Shown: positions 19,375-29,085 of the stretch, piece after piece
How positions within the stretch are numbered: position 1 is the stretch's first letter
Layout of the letters: every line of letters begins with the position of its first letter
Assembly (NCBI GenBank): GCA_016025055.1
Contig: CP065590.1
Location: forward strand, 2,170,001 to 2,234,000
Direction: 5' to 3'
Length of the DNA stretch: 64,000 bases
Origin: Chryseobacterium indologenes
Lineage (GTDB): Bacteria > Bacteroidota > Bacteroidia > Flavobacteriales > Weeksellaceae
The notes under the pieces: model-generated
Told to the model about the DNA's origin: nothing
The model's input: the letters and a program-made list of their open reading frames with translations, nothing else
The model's database searches: none
Position numbers and translations under genes: made by a program

Positions 19375-21232
19375 ATGAAAAATTTCAGCAGATATTTGTA
19401 CATAATTCTTTTTATTTCCTCGTTTAATTTGATGTTTTCTCAGCAAGGAAATTTTCAAATCAAAAATGGTAATTTTTTATTAAATGAGAAACCTTTTACC
19501 ATTTATTCCGGAGAAATGCATTATCCGAGAGTTCCTTCCGAATATTGGAAACACAGGTTGCAAATGATGAAAGCCATGGGACTAAATACCGTGACGACTT
19601 ATGTCTTTTGGAATTATCATGAAGAGGCTCCCGGAAAGTGGAACTTTTCCGGCGAAAAAGATTTGAAGAAATTTATAAAAACCGCCCAGGAAGTAGGGCT
19701 ATATGTGATTATCCGTCCCGGCCCCTATGTTTGTGCAGAATGGGAATTCGGTGGCTATCCCTGGTGGTTGCAAAAAAATAGAAACCTGGAAATTAGAAGG
19801 GACAATAAAGCCTTTTTAGATGAATGTGAAAAGTATATTCAGCAGCTGGCCCGTCAGATCGTTCCGTTACAAATTGATAAAGGCGGACCGGTAATTATGG
19901 TTCAGGCAGAAAATGAATTCGGATCTTATGTGGCCCAAAGAAAAGATATTCCTTTAGACGAACATAGGAAATACAGCCATAAAATAAAAGATATGCTTAT
20001 AAAAGCCGGAATTTCTGTCCCGCTTTTTACATCAGATGGAAGCTCCCTTTTAAGGGAGGATCTATTGAAGGCGCACTGCCTACAGCAAACGGTGAAAGTG
20101 ATATAGAGGCCTTAAAGAAAAGTATTGATGAATATCATGGAGGAAAGGGACCCTATATGGTTGCAGAATATTATCCGGGATGGCTCGATCATTGGGCTGA
20201 GCCTTTTGTGAAAGTTTCTACAGAAGAAGTAGTGAAACAAACGGAACTGTACATCAAAAATGGAGTTTCTTTTAACTATTACATGATCCATGGCGGAACT
20301 AATTTCGGATTTACAAGCGGAGCCAATTATGATAAGAACCATGACATTCAGCCCGATATCACGAGCTATGATTATGATGCACCCATCAGCGAGTCAGGAT
20401 GGGCCACTCCAAAGTATAAAGCCTTAAGGAATATCTTTTCGAAGTTAAGTAATAATACACTGCCTGAAGTTCCTGAACAGGTAAAATTAATCTCGATACC
20501 GGATATAAAAATTTCAAGGAAAACCGGCCTTTTGATTTGCTTACGCATACTAAGCCGGTAATCAGTGATCAGCCCCAGACATTTGAAGACCTTAATTTTG
20601 GAAATGGTTATATGGTATACCGAAGAAAATTTGACAAAGCCTGGAAAGGAATTCTTGAAATAAAAGGACTCAGAGACTATGCTAATATATATGTAAATAA
20701 AGTCTGGAAAGGAGAGCTGAACAGGGTTGATAAAAAATATGATCTTGAAATAGATCTTAAAACAGGCGATCAGTTGGATATTGTTCTGGAAAATATGGGG
20801 AGAATTAATTATGGAGCTGAGATTGTCCACAATATAAAAGGAATGATAAGCCCGGTAAAAATAAACGGAACCGATATTTCGGGGGATTGGCAAATGTTTC
20901 CATTGCCTTTTGATACATTTCCAGTACAACAGGATCATTCAAATAATATCGCGGACCATTCGCCCGCGATTCTGGAAGGAGAATTTACCCTTAAAGAAAT
21001 CGGAGATACGTTCCTTGATATGAGAAAATTTGGTAAGGGCATTGTTTTTATTAACGGAAAGAATATCGGAAGGTATTGGAGCAAAGTAGGACCGCAGCTC
21101 ACTTTATATGTTCCCGGTGTATGGCTGAAAAAGGGAAAAAATACAATTCAGATTTTCGAACAGCTTTATGAAAATCAAAATACAATTCATTCCATTGATC
21201 ATCCGATATTGGATCAGCTTGTCAAAAAATGA
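19375..21232 (+). CDS. Glycoside hydrolase family 35 beta-galactosidase (two frameshifts)
   Basis: Exported enzyme that releases terminal beta-galactose. I prefer the ATG at 19375, which starts a signal peptide (MKNFSRYLYIILFISSFN). The TIM barrel carries the acid/base Glu in QAENEFGSY and the nucleophile region EYYPGWLDHWAE. The frame breaks at the T run 20048-20051 and at the A run 20507-20511; one base added at each gives a continuous protein of about 619 residues, including the C-terminal beta-sandwich domains. Both lesions are homopolymer deletions, so sequencing error is likely, although a decayed accessory gene cannot be excluded. Confidence 0.85.
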
Positions 21233-21349
21233 TTTTTTAAAATTTACTATGATTTAAATAAGATGTCAGCCTGCTTATTAACTAAATTTTAACTTGCAAT
21301 TGTTGCAAAAAGATATTCATGAAATACCCTTGAAAAGTTTAATTTTAGC

Positions 21350-21357
21350 TAAATTTG
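21350..21357 (+). promoter_or_regulatory. -7 element of the eno promoter
   Basis: TAAATTTG matches TAnnTTTG exactly, 22 bp before the eno ATG. CTTG at 21329-21332, 17 bp upstream, is a plausible -33 box. This gives eno its own promoter after the GH35 gene. Confidence 0.6.
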
Positions 21358-21376
21358 TATAAACTAAAAAAAATAA

Positions 21377-22672
<1,296 letters not shown>

Positions 22673-22687
22673 TCGAATTTATAAATA

Positions 22688-22720
22688 ACGGCAAGCGATA
22701 ATTTTTGTTTGCCGTATTTT
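22688..22720 (+). terminator. Terminator after eno
   Basis: ACGGCAA at 22688-22694 pairs with TTGCCGT at 22709-22715, followed by ATTTTAT. The stem is short (7 bp) with a 14-nt loop, so it is of moderate strength. Confidence 0.55.
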
Positions 22721-22753
22721 ATGGAAAGTAGTATATTTAAAAAAAAATAAATA

Positions 22754-24040
22754 ATGTCAGACAACAAAGTAATATTGAATTACGACGGTAATTCATATGA
22801 ATATCCTATCGTGGATAGTACTATCGGAGACAGAGGGATTGATATTTCAAAATTAAGAGACCAGACAGGTTTAATCACTCTGGATTTAGGTTACAAAAAT
22901 ACAGGAGCTACCATTAGCGACATCACTTACTTAGACGGAGATAAAGGGGAATTATTCTACAGAGGTTATCCAATCGAGCAGATCGCGGAAAAATCTAACT
23001 TTACAGAAGTAATGTACCTTTTATTACATGGAGAATTACCTACTCAGGACCAATTTACTTCTTTCGAAAACAATATTAAAAAATATAACTTCATCGCAGA
23101 TGAGATGAAAAAGATCATTGATGTTTTTCCTCGTTCTGCTCACCCTATGGGAGTTCTTTCTTCTATGACCTCTGCATTAACGGCTTTCAACCCAAAAGCA
23201 GTTAACGTAAACTCTAAAGAAGAAATGGATCATGCTGCTGAGCTAATGATCGCTAAATTCTCCCACCTTTGTGCATGGACGTACAGAAAAACTCAAGGTT
23301 TACCTTTAAACCACGGAGATAACAACTTAAACTATGTAGAAAACTTCTACAAAATGGCATTCAGATTACCAAATGCAGATTTCGAAATCGATCCGGTAGT
23401 TGTAAATGCTCTAGATAAATTATTAATCCTTCACGCTGATCACGAGCAAAACTGTTCTACTTCTACAGTAAGAATGGTAGGTTCTGCTCACACAGGCCTT
23501 TTCGCTTCTATCTCTGCCGGGGTATCTGCACTTTGGGGCCCACTTCACGGTGGTGCAAACCAGGCTGTTATCGAAATGCTTGAGCTTATCGAAAAAGATG
23601 GTGGTGACGTATCTAAATATGTTGCTAAAGCAAAAGATAAAGGAGATAGCTTCCGTCTAATGGGATTCGGACACAGAGTGTACAAAAACTTCGACCCAAG
23701 AGCAAAAATCATCAAGAAAGCTGCTGATGATATCCTTAAAGCTTTAGGTATCCAGGACAAAGCTCTTGATATTGCCATGCAGTTAGAAAGAGTAGCACTT
23801 GAAGATGAGTACTTCGTAGAAAGAAAACTATATCCTAACGTAGACTTCTACTCTGGTATTATCTACAGAGCATTAGGAATTCCTACAGAAATGTTCACCG
23901 TAATGTTTGCTTTGGGAAGACTACCGGGATGGATCTCTCAGTGGAAAGAAATGAGACTGAAAGGAGACCCTATCGGAAGACCAAGACAGGTGTACCAAGG
24001 TGCTCAGGAAAGAAACTACATCGATATCGCAAGCAGATAA
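22754..24040 (+). CDS. gltA: Citrate synthase
   Basis: Entry enzyme of the citric acid cycle, oxaloacetate plus acetyl-CoA to citrate. 428 residues, the size of the hexameric type II enzymes. Catalytic His in WGPLHGGANQAV and the signature GFGHRVYKNFDPRA are present. TATATTTA 16-23 bp upstream of the ATG is a one-mismatch -7 box, so it may have its own promoter in addition to read-through from eno. Confidence 0.97.
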   Translation: MSDNKVILNYDGNSYEYPIVDSTIGDRGIDISKLRDQTGLITLDLGYKNTGATISDITYLDGDKGELFYRGYPIEQIAEKSNFTEVMYLLLHGELPTQDQFTSFENNIKKYNFIADEMKKIIDVFPRSAHPMGVLSSMTSALTAFNPKAVNVNSKEEMDHAAELMIAKFSHLCAWTYRKTQGLPLNHGDNNLNYVENFYKMAFRLPNADFEIDPVVVNALDKLLILHADHEQNCSTSTVRMVGSAHTGLFASISAGVSALWGPLHGGANQAVIEMLELIEKDGGDVSKYVAKAKDKGDSFRLMGFGHRVYKNFDPRAKIIKKAADDILKALGIQDKALDIAMQLERVALEDEYFVERKLYPNVDFYSGIIYRALGIPTEMFTVMFALGRLPGWISQWKEMRLKGDPIGRPRQVYQGAQERNYIDIASR

Positions 24041-24059
24041 TATTTGCTTATACCATATC

Positions 24060-24089
24060 AAAATCCCAAGGCTTGCTTTGGGATTTTTT
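24060..24089 (+). terminator. Terminator after gltA
   Basis: AAAATCCCAA at 24060-24069 pairs with TTGGGATTTT starting at 24078, and T residues continue to 24089. It is 20 bp after the gltA stop. Confidence 0.85.
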
Positions 24090-24102
24090 GTTTCTAATAT
24101 TC

Positions 24103-24223
24103 AGGAGCTGTTTCCTGCTATCCACTCATACTCCTCGCACCGGTGCCAGCCCGGCGTTCAAGGCCTGTTAAGCTCCATTGCATGCTGCGGGGTAACCGTT
24201 CCTATCAGGGCTATGATATGAGT
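24103..24223. repeat. Candidate interspersed palindromic repeat, relatively G+C-rich
   Basis: This roughly 120-bp element stands out from its AT-rich surroundings. ACTCATA at 24124-24130 is inverted at 24217-24223 (TATGAGT), and GGAGCT at 24104-24109 is inverted at 24171-24176. The edges TTTCCTGCTATCC and CCTATCAGGGCTATG resemble a family of dispersed repeats that I recall from Chryseobacterium and Flavobacterium intergenic regions. No open reading frame in it is credible. It sits just past the gltA terminator. Confidence 0.5.
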
Positions 24224-24397
24224 AATGATAGACAATATTAGTCTTATTTTTAATGTCATGTATTCTGTTGATAAAGGTCCCGAAGAAACAAACCAACACC
24301 TGTGAAGATCTGAGGAATCTGTGGGAAAAAATACTATCAATTTCTTATTCATACAAACACTTACCTCGTATGCTCCATAAACCTTGTCATCCAATAG

Positions 24398-24450
24398 AAA
24401 CGGGCTTTAGCCTGTTTAACAAATAAATCCCTGCCCATCGGCTTTAGCGG
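24398..24450. repeat. Two REP-like GGCTTTAGC palindromic motifs
   Basis: AAACGGGCTTTAGCCTGTTT at 24398-24417 folds as an 8-bp hairpin around TTTA with one G-T pair. A second copy of the core, CGGCTTTAGCGG, is at 24439-24450. Short hairpins with this core are typical of REP elements. The rest of the gene-free stretch 24224-24657 is AT-rich and shows nothing else that I can name. Confidence 0.45.
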
Positions 24451-24657
24451 AAACCTATAAAAATATCAATAGATTTCTATAAAAAAACCTACATATTCCT
24501 GAAATTCAATCCAATAAATTATTAAATTTACTTTCAACAGATACGACATCAAAAAGTTGATGCTTATTGACAAAATACATGTAAATCTTTTATGATGACC
24601 AGAGATTAATGCGTTTTGTGAGCCCATTTGTATACAAAAAATAAAAATTAATAGAAC

Positions 24658-25719
24658 ATGACTTTCGGACAGCAGATGTTATTTTTCTTCAGTGCAGTAG
24701 GAGCTTTCAATGGGTTTTTGCTGGGGATTTATCTGTTGTATATTAAAAAACTAAAATACCTGCCTGATTTTTTTCTCGGCCTTCTTTTACTGATGCTAAG
24801 TATCAGAGTTGGGATTTCAGTAAGTATTTATTTCTATCCTGACTTACCGAGAATTATTCCCCACCTTGGATTATCTGCATTATTTTTTACAGGCCCGGCT
24901 CTCTATTATTACATTAAGTCTTCTTTTCAGCGGGAAGAATTTGATCAAAGAATGTGTCGGAGGATGTTTGGGCTATTAACCCTTATTTTAGGAGCTGTGG
25001 GGCTGCTTTATCTGTTTTTCCCGGTAACCTGGGATCATTATTTCGGTACATTTACTTATACGGTCTGGTCTGTATTTATAGTGTTGGCGGTCTATCAGTT
25101 TTATATTTCTTCCCGACAAAAGAACAAAAACAACAACCAGTTTGTTTTCCCTGTTTTACTCAGTAATGTCATTATCTTTTTAACCTATCAGCTGATCTCT
25201 ACAGGTTGGGTACAAATCTATTGTGCAGGAGGAAGTCTGGTTTTTTCTTTTGTGCTGTATGCCAACTTCCTTATTTTATTCAATAAAAAATATCAGCAGA
25301 TATCGACAAGAGAGCCTCATAAGTATTCCAATAAAAAAATACCGGACGAACAGGCGAATAATTTTACTTCAAAACTGGAGCGGCTCATGCATTCCGAAGA
25401 ACTCTATAAAAATCCAAATCTAAAATTAAGTGATCTGGCATCTATGATGAGTATGTCTTCCCATCAGCTTTCTCAACTATTGAATGACAACCTTGAGAAA
25501 AGTTTTTCCATCTACATCAATGAATACAGAATTGATGAAGCCTGCAAAATGATTGAAAGAGGTTCGTACCTGAAGATTGAAGAGATTGGCTATGAGGTCG
25601 GATTTAATTCAAAATCTACATTTTTCTCAACATTTAAGAAAATTAAAAATACAACCCCTCTTTTATATAAACAATCGCAAATACCCGTTGAACAACAATT
25701 CCAGAGTTCAAATTTATAA
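24658..25719 (+). CDS. AraC-family regulator with membrane-embedded N-terminal domain
   Basis: 353 residues. The first 215 or so hold about six or seven hydrophobic segments (LFFFSAVGAFNGFLLGIYLL and others), and the C-terminal 100 residues form an AraC/XylS DNA-binding domain (LSDLASMMSMSSHQLSQLLN, then FNSKSTFFSTFKKIKNTTPL). This layout suggests a membrane sensor that binds DNA directly. It lies 80 bp upstream of an outer-membrane receptor gene in the same direction, which is its likely target or partner. The ligand is unknown. Confidence 0.88.
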   Translation: MTFGQQMLFFFSAVGAFNGFLLGIYLLYIKKLKYLPDFFLGLLLLMLSIRVGISVSIYFYPDLPRIIPHLGLSALFFTGPALYYYIKSSFQREEFDQRMCRRMFGLLTLILGAVGLLYLFFPVTWDHYFGTFTYTVWSVFIVLAVYQFYISSRQKNKNNNQFVFPVLLSNVIIFLTYQLISTGWVQIYCAGGSLVFSFVLYANFLILFNKKYQQISTREPHKYSNKKIPDEQANNFTSKLERLMHSEELYKNPNLKLSDLASMMSMSSHQLSQLLNDNLEKSFSIYINEYRIDEACKMIERGSYLKIEEIGYEVGFNSKSTFFSTFKKIKNTTPLLYKQSQIPVEQQFQSSNL

Positions 25720-25799
25720 TTCAGTACTGCGGAATTTAAACTTTAAAACCGCATTCTTACCCCAGGCCGATACTTTTGACTTCATAAAATATAAAGTTT

Positions 25800-27974
25800 A
25801 TGATGATCAAATTATGGTTTCTTTTATTCCTGCTCTTTTTAACCATTTTTGGAAAGGCACAGGAGATTGTAAAAGAAAAAGCTTCGGACTCCCTCACTGA
25901 ATCAAAGTCTTCAACAGCGAACATCGCAGAGGTTATTATAAAATCTGCTCCGAGGAGTATAAAGCTTAGTGATGGAAATACGGTCGTAGCAGTTTCCGGC
26001 AATAAAGACTTTAAGACTTCAACAAATCTTCTTGAAGTGTTGAGAAAAACGCCGGGAGTAACCGTAGACCAGGAAGAGGGCATTTTTATCGGAGGCAGGG
26101 TAACTCCTGCTATTTTTATCGATGGTAAACCTGTGGTCATGAGTACTCAGGAACTGCAGGCTTATCTACGGTCTTTAACACCTGAGGTGGTAGAATCAAT
26201 AGAAGTTAATACCAATCCTTCCTCAAAATATGATGCGGAATTTAAAGGAATCATTGATATTAAATTAAAAAAGAATATCCATCTCGGATGGAAGGGAAAT
26301 TATAATGGAAATATATATATCAATAAATTCAATTACAGAGAAAATACTTTAAACCTTTCCTATAATATCTCAAAGGCTGTTTTTACGATGCAGACCAGCT
26401 ATAATGATGGCATTTCTAACTACCGTTATAATGCTTTACAACGATTAGCAAATACCGATGTGATGCGCACAAATACAAAACAAAAAGAAAATGCCGGTGT
26501 GTATAATGTTTTGGTAGGTGCAGATTTCACATTAAATGATAATAAGAGATTGGGGATCAATGTAAGAGGCAATTTTTGGGATAATGATCGTCTTCGTTCC
26601 GGATCATTATACACTACTGACAAAAATGAAACTCAATTGGTTTTTCATACTACAAGTGAAAACCCTTCAGACTATGTACAGAATAATTATGGTATTACAG
26701 CCGATTATTCTTTTCAAAACAAGGGATTAACAATTAATTTTCTCGGAAACTATCTTGCAGTTAAAAACAAACAGAAAGATGACTTTATCAACAGAGATCA
26801 ACCTACATCTGATCTTTTATCATATTGGAAGTCTGACCTCGTTAATAAGATAGATATCTACACCACACAGATGGATGCATCTCAAAAAATAGGAAATGCA
26901 GACATTGAAATGGGAATTAAGTACAGCTATTCAGATACCAGCAACAATATCAGATATGATACTTTATCTGCCGGAGGACAGTTTGTATTCGACCCCGACA
27001 GGAGTAATGTATTTTCCTATAAAGAGAAAATATTGGCTGGTTATTTAGCATATAGACAAAAGTTTGGGGCACTTCAGATGAATGCAGGGTTAAGACTTGA
27101 GAATACGAACAGCATTTCTGATGCAGTCAGTGTAGATTCTATTGTTACCCGAAACTACTTGGAATGGCTGCCTTCCTTTAGCGCGAATTATACATTCAGT
27201 AAATCCAGTGAAATTTCCCTTTCTTACAGCAGAAAAATGACCAGACCTATTTTCTCCCAGCTTAATCCGTTCAGGTTTTATTTTAGCCCTCTGAACTACT
27301 GGATAGGAAATCCCTATCTGCAACCTTCTTTCACCAGCCAGATCAAAGCAACCTATCGCTATAAAAACTGGATTACAAGTTTTAGTATAGGAAAAGAGAA
27401 AGATGTAATGACGCGTTATCCTATTTATAATCCCGAAACAAATGTTTTAGAATATCTGGGAACCAATTTACCTTACAGGAATTTTGCTGTTTTAGAAACC
27501 ACTTTCCCGTTGAAACTGACAAAATGGTGGAATCTCACTACCCAGATTACGGGATATTACAATAAAGAATTCAGGCCCTACCTGGGAGACGTCTTTGCAC
27601 TTGATATTTATAATTATGACATAAGGTTAAACCAGGTTTTTACTTTGCCCAAAGGATATACAGTGAATCTGTTCACAAATTATGAATCAAAATCAGGGAA
27701 CAGTCTCTACATGATCAAGCCACGGTACACCGTAGACTTGTCACTTCAAAAATCATGGTTAGATAATCAGCTTAATACAAAAATTGGGTATAACAACATC
27801 TTTGATTCTTATGACCAAAGCCTGGAGTTCAGGCATAAGCAGATTATGGATAATAAGTTTACGCATTGGTGGGATAGCAGTAGACTATTTATTTCGTTGA
27901 GTTATCATTTTGGAAGTTCTGTATATCAGGTAAAAGAATTTCAGAAGACAGAAGAAGAACAAAGGACAAGATAA
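25800..27974 (+). CDS. TonB-dependent-receptor-like outer membrane beta-barrel protein
   Basis: 724 residues with a signal peptide (MMIKLWFLLFLLFLTIFGKA). A plug domain follows: LLEVLRKTPGVTVDQ, AIFIDGKPVVMS, VESIEVNTNPSSKYDAEFKG. The rest is an outer-membrane barrel of the OMP_b-brl_3 type (alternating aromatic strands, SEISLSYSRKMTRPIFSQLN). No N-terminal carboxypeptidase-like domain and no SusD partner are present. It is paralogous to the two receptors at 40.6-45.1 kb. The substrate is unknown. It ends at a hairpin shared with the convergent peptide genes. Confidence 0.85.
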   Translation: MMIKLWFLLFLLFLTIFGKAQEIVKEKASDSLTESKSSTANIAEVIIKSAPRSIKLSDGNTVVAVSGNKDFKTSTNLLEVLRKTPGVTVDQEEGIFIGGRVTPAIFIDGKPVVMSTQELQAYLRSLTPEVVESIEVNTNPSSKYDAEFKGIIDIKLKKNIHLGWKGNYNGNIYINKFNYRENTLNLSYNISKAVFTMQTSYNDGISNYRYNALQRLANTDVMRTNTKQKENAGVYNVLVGADFTLNDNKRLGINVRGNFWDNDRLRSGSLYTTDKNETQLVFHTTSENPSDYVQNNYGITADYSFQNKGLTINFLGNYLAVKNKQKDDFINRDQPTSDLLSYWKSDLVNKIDIYTTQMDASQKIGNADIEMGIKYSYSDTSNNIRYDTLSAGGQFVFDPDRSNVFSYKEKILAGYLAYRQKFGALQMNAGLRLENTNSISDAVSVDSIVTRNYLEWLPSFSANYTFSKSSEISLSYSRKMTRPIFSQLNPFRFYFSPLNYWIGNPYLQPSFTSQIKATYRYKNWITSFSIGKEKDVMTRYPIYNPETNVLEYLGTNLPYRNFAVLETTFPLKLTKWWNLTTQITGYYNKEFRPYLGDVFALDIYNYDIRLNQVFTLPKGYTVNLFTNYESKSGNSLYMIKPRYTVDLSLQKSWLDNQLNTKIGYNNIFDSYDQSLEFRHKQIMDNKFTHWWDSSRLFISLSYHFGSSVYQVKEFQKTEEEQRTR

Positions 27975-27979
27975 AAGAA

Positions 27980-28001
27980 AACCTGCTTAAAAAAGCAGGT
28001 T
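27980..28001. terminator. Bidirectional terminator between receptor and peptide genes
   Basis: AACCTGCTT at 27980-27988 and AAGCAGGTT at 27993-28001 make a perfect 9-bp stem with an AAAA loop. On the minus strand the stem runs into TTTCTTTT, so it fits best as the terminator of the peptide genes, and it also closes the receptor gene. Confidence 0.7.
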
Positions 28002-28008
28002 GAATATT

Positions 28009-28173
28009 TTATGGGCAAACACAGTTTCCGCATGTCCAGATTCTGCAGCTACCATCTTCATTCCATTCGCAGCAGTAATCAGGGGGTCTGTTTATGCTTC
28101 CTCCTGTAATTGATTTTTGTTGCTCTCTCCTTAATTTTTGTGCATTTTTAAGCGTCGGATTGTTCTTGTTCAT
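28009..28173 (-). CDS. Cys-rich GG-leader peptide, copy 1
   Basis: 54 residues from the ATG at 28173. The N-terminal half, MNKNNPTLKNAQKLRREQQK then SITGG, looks like a double-glycine leader. The C-terminal half has six Cys in the pattern CCEW-x(5)-C-x(4)-C-x(2)-C-x-CP. It lies 45 bp downstream of copy 2 in the same direction, so the two are probably co-transcribed. Similar leaders are called bacteriocin-like in Chryseobacterium. No processing protease, exporter or modifying enzyme is adjacent. Too short for the standard ORF cut. Confidence 0.8.
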   Translation of the reverse strand: MNKNNPTLKNAQKLRREQQKSITGGSINRPPDYCCEWNEDGSCRIWTCGNCVCP

Positions 28174-28218
28174 GATTTTTTGTTTTTGATGTTAATAGAT
28201 TGTTAGGTTGTCATATTT

Positions 28219-28383
28219 TTATGGGCATTGACATCTATCACAGGTATAGATAAGGCATTTTCCTGAAGGATCCCATTCACAGCATCTTTTTCCTGCTGAG
28301 ATTCCTATTCCGCCTACTAATTTTTTTTGTTGCTCTCTTTCTAATTTTTGTGCGTGTTTTAGCACAGAATTGTTCTTGTTCAT
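28219..28383 (-). CDS. Cys-rich GG-leader peptide, copy 2
   Basis: 54 residues from the ATG at 28383. A longer reading from 28437 is possible, but the MNKNN start aligns with both sister genes. Leader LKHAQKLEREQQKKLVGG, core CCEW-x(5)-C-x(4)-C-x(2)-C-x-CP. The 5' leader sequence ACATCAAAA upstream of the ATG is conserved in all three copies. A promoter-like TAATTTTG lies 51 bp upstream. Confidence 0.82.
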   Translation of the reverse strand: MNKNNSVLKHAQKLEREQQKKLVGGIGISAGKRCCEWDPSGKCLIYTCDRCQCP

Positions 28384-28434
28384 GATTTTGTTGTTTTGAT
28401 GTTGATAGTTTAGTTTAATTATTTTATAATCTTG

Positions 28435-28452
28435 CAAAATTATATCCCTAAT
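28435..28452 (-). promoter_or_regulatory. Promoter block of peptide genes 2 and 1
   Basis: On the minus strand TAATTTTG (28442-28435) matches TAnnTTTG. It overlaps ATTAGGGATATAATT (28452-28438), a 15-nt block repeated exactly upstream of peptide copy 3 at 28874-28860. Copy 1 lacks such a block, in line with co-transcription from this site. Confidence 0.55.
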
Positions 28453-28636
28453 TTATGAATTTATTTTGAATTTAAACGAAAAATTTATCATTATGCATCT
28501 GGAATATAGTAAGTTGTGAAAATGTGTAAAAATATTTTTTTGTCTTCATTGTTAAAACAAGAGGAATTCTCGACACTCGGGAGTGTTTCTTTGATAATTC
28601 AGAAGGGTTATAATAAATGAAACGGCTTACTTCATG

Positions 28637-28804
28637 TTACGGGCAGTTACATCTGCCGCATATCCAGAGGAAACATGTTCCGGTGGCATCATCCCACTCG
28701 CAGCATTTTTTAGTTCCAGGCATAAATTCACCTCCGATGATTGTTTTTTGCTGGTCTCGTCCCAGCTTTTGTGCGTTTTTCAGCACATAATTTCTCTTGT
28801 TCAT
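28637..28804 (-). CDS. Cys-rich GG-leader peptide, copy 3
   Basis: 55 residues from the ATG at 28804. Leader LKNAQKLGRDQQKTIIGG, then core CCEW-x(6)-C-x(4)-C-x(2)-C-x-CP, one residue longer between the second and third Cys positions. It is separated from copy 2 by 253 bp and has its own conserved upstream block. An ORF on the opposite strand is a shadow. Homology among the three copies at protein and upstream level shows local duplication. Confidence 0.82.
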   Translation of the reverse strand: MNKRNYVLKNAQKLGRDQQKTIIGGEFMPGTKKCCEWDDATGTCFLWICGRCNCP

Positions 28805-28859
28805 GACTTTGTTTTTTTTGATGTTAATAGTAAAGTTTTATGAAGTATAATTTCTCGAG

Positions 28860-28874
28860 AATTATATCCCTAAT
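28860..28874 (-). promoter_or_regulatory. Promoter block of peptide gene 3
   Basis: ATTAGGGATATAATT on the minus strand is identical to the block before copy 2 and lies 55 bp upstream of the copy 3 ATG. The -7 position here reads TAATTCTC, a weaker match than in copy 2. The remaining bases to 29085 hold nothing else recognisable apart from the promoter of the next gene. Confidence 0.45.
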
Positions 28875-29058
28875 GTAGGAAGTTGTTTTTACTTTTTCAG
28901 CAAATCCGGGATTCTTACGTAGATGAAATATAGTTAGTTATAGATGGTTAGGAACCTTTGGTGACTGATTTTGTTAAAAAATATGAAAAGATAAGCCCGC
29001 TACCCATCAAATTTATACATAAAATAATCCAAAAGTTTTATAGATAGAGACCTTTACT

Positions 29059-29066
29059 TATATTTG
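29059..29066 (+). promoter_or_regulatory. -7 element for the DDAH-like gene
   Basis: TATATTTG matches TAnnTTTG, 19 bp before the ATG at 29086. A TTTTA about 18 bp upstream is the only candidate for the -33 box. Confidence 0.55.
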
Positions 29067-29085
29067 TAGTATTGCATAAATCTTT

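Noticed and set aside
20372..20938. 188-codon minus-strand frame opposite GH35
   Set aside because: Shadow; composition is that of a complementary strand.
28573..28592. ACACTC / GAGTGT palindrome upstream of peptide copy 2
   Set aside because: Short stem and weak T tract; could be chance, so it is not listed as a terminator.
28634..28843. 69-codon plus-strand frame over peptide copy 3
   Set aside because: It is the complement of the peptide gene, which is supported by two paralogs and conserved upstream sequence.
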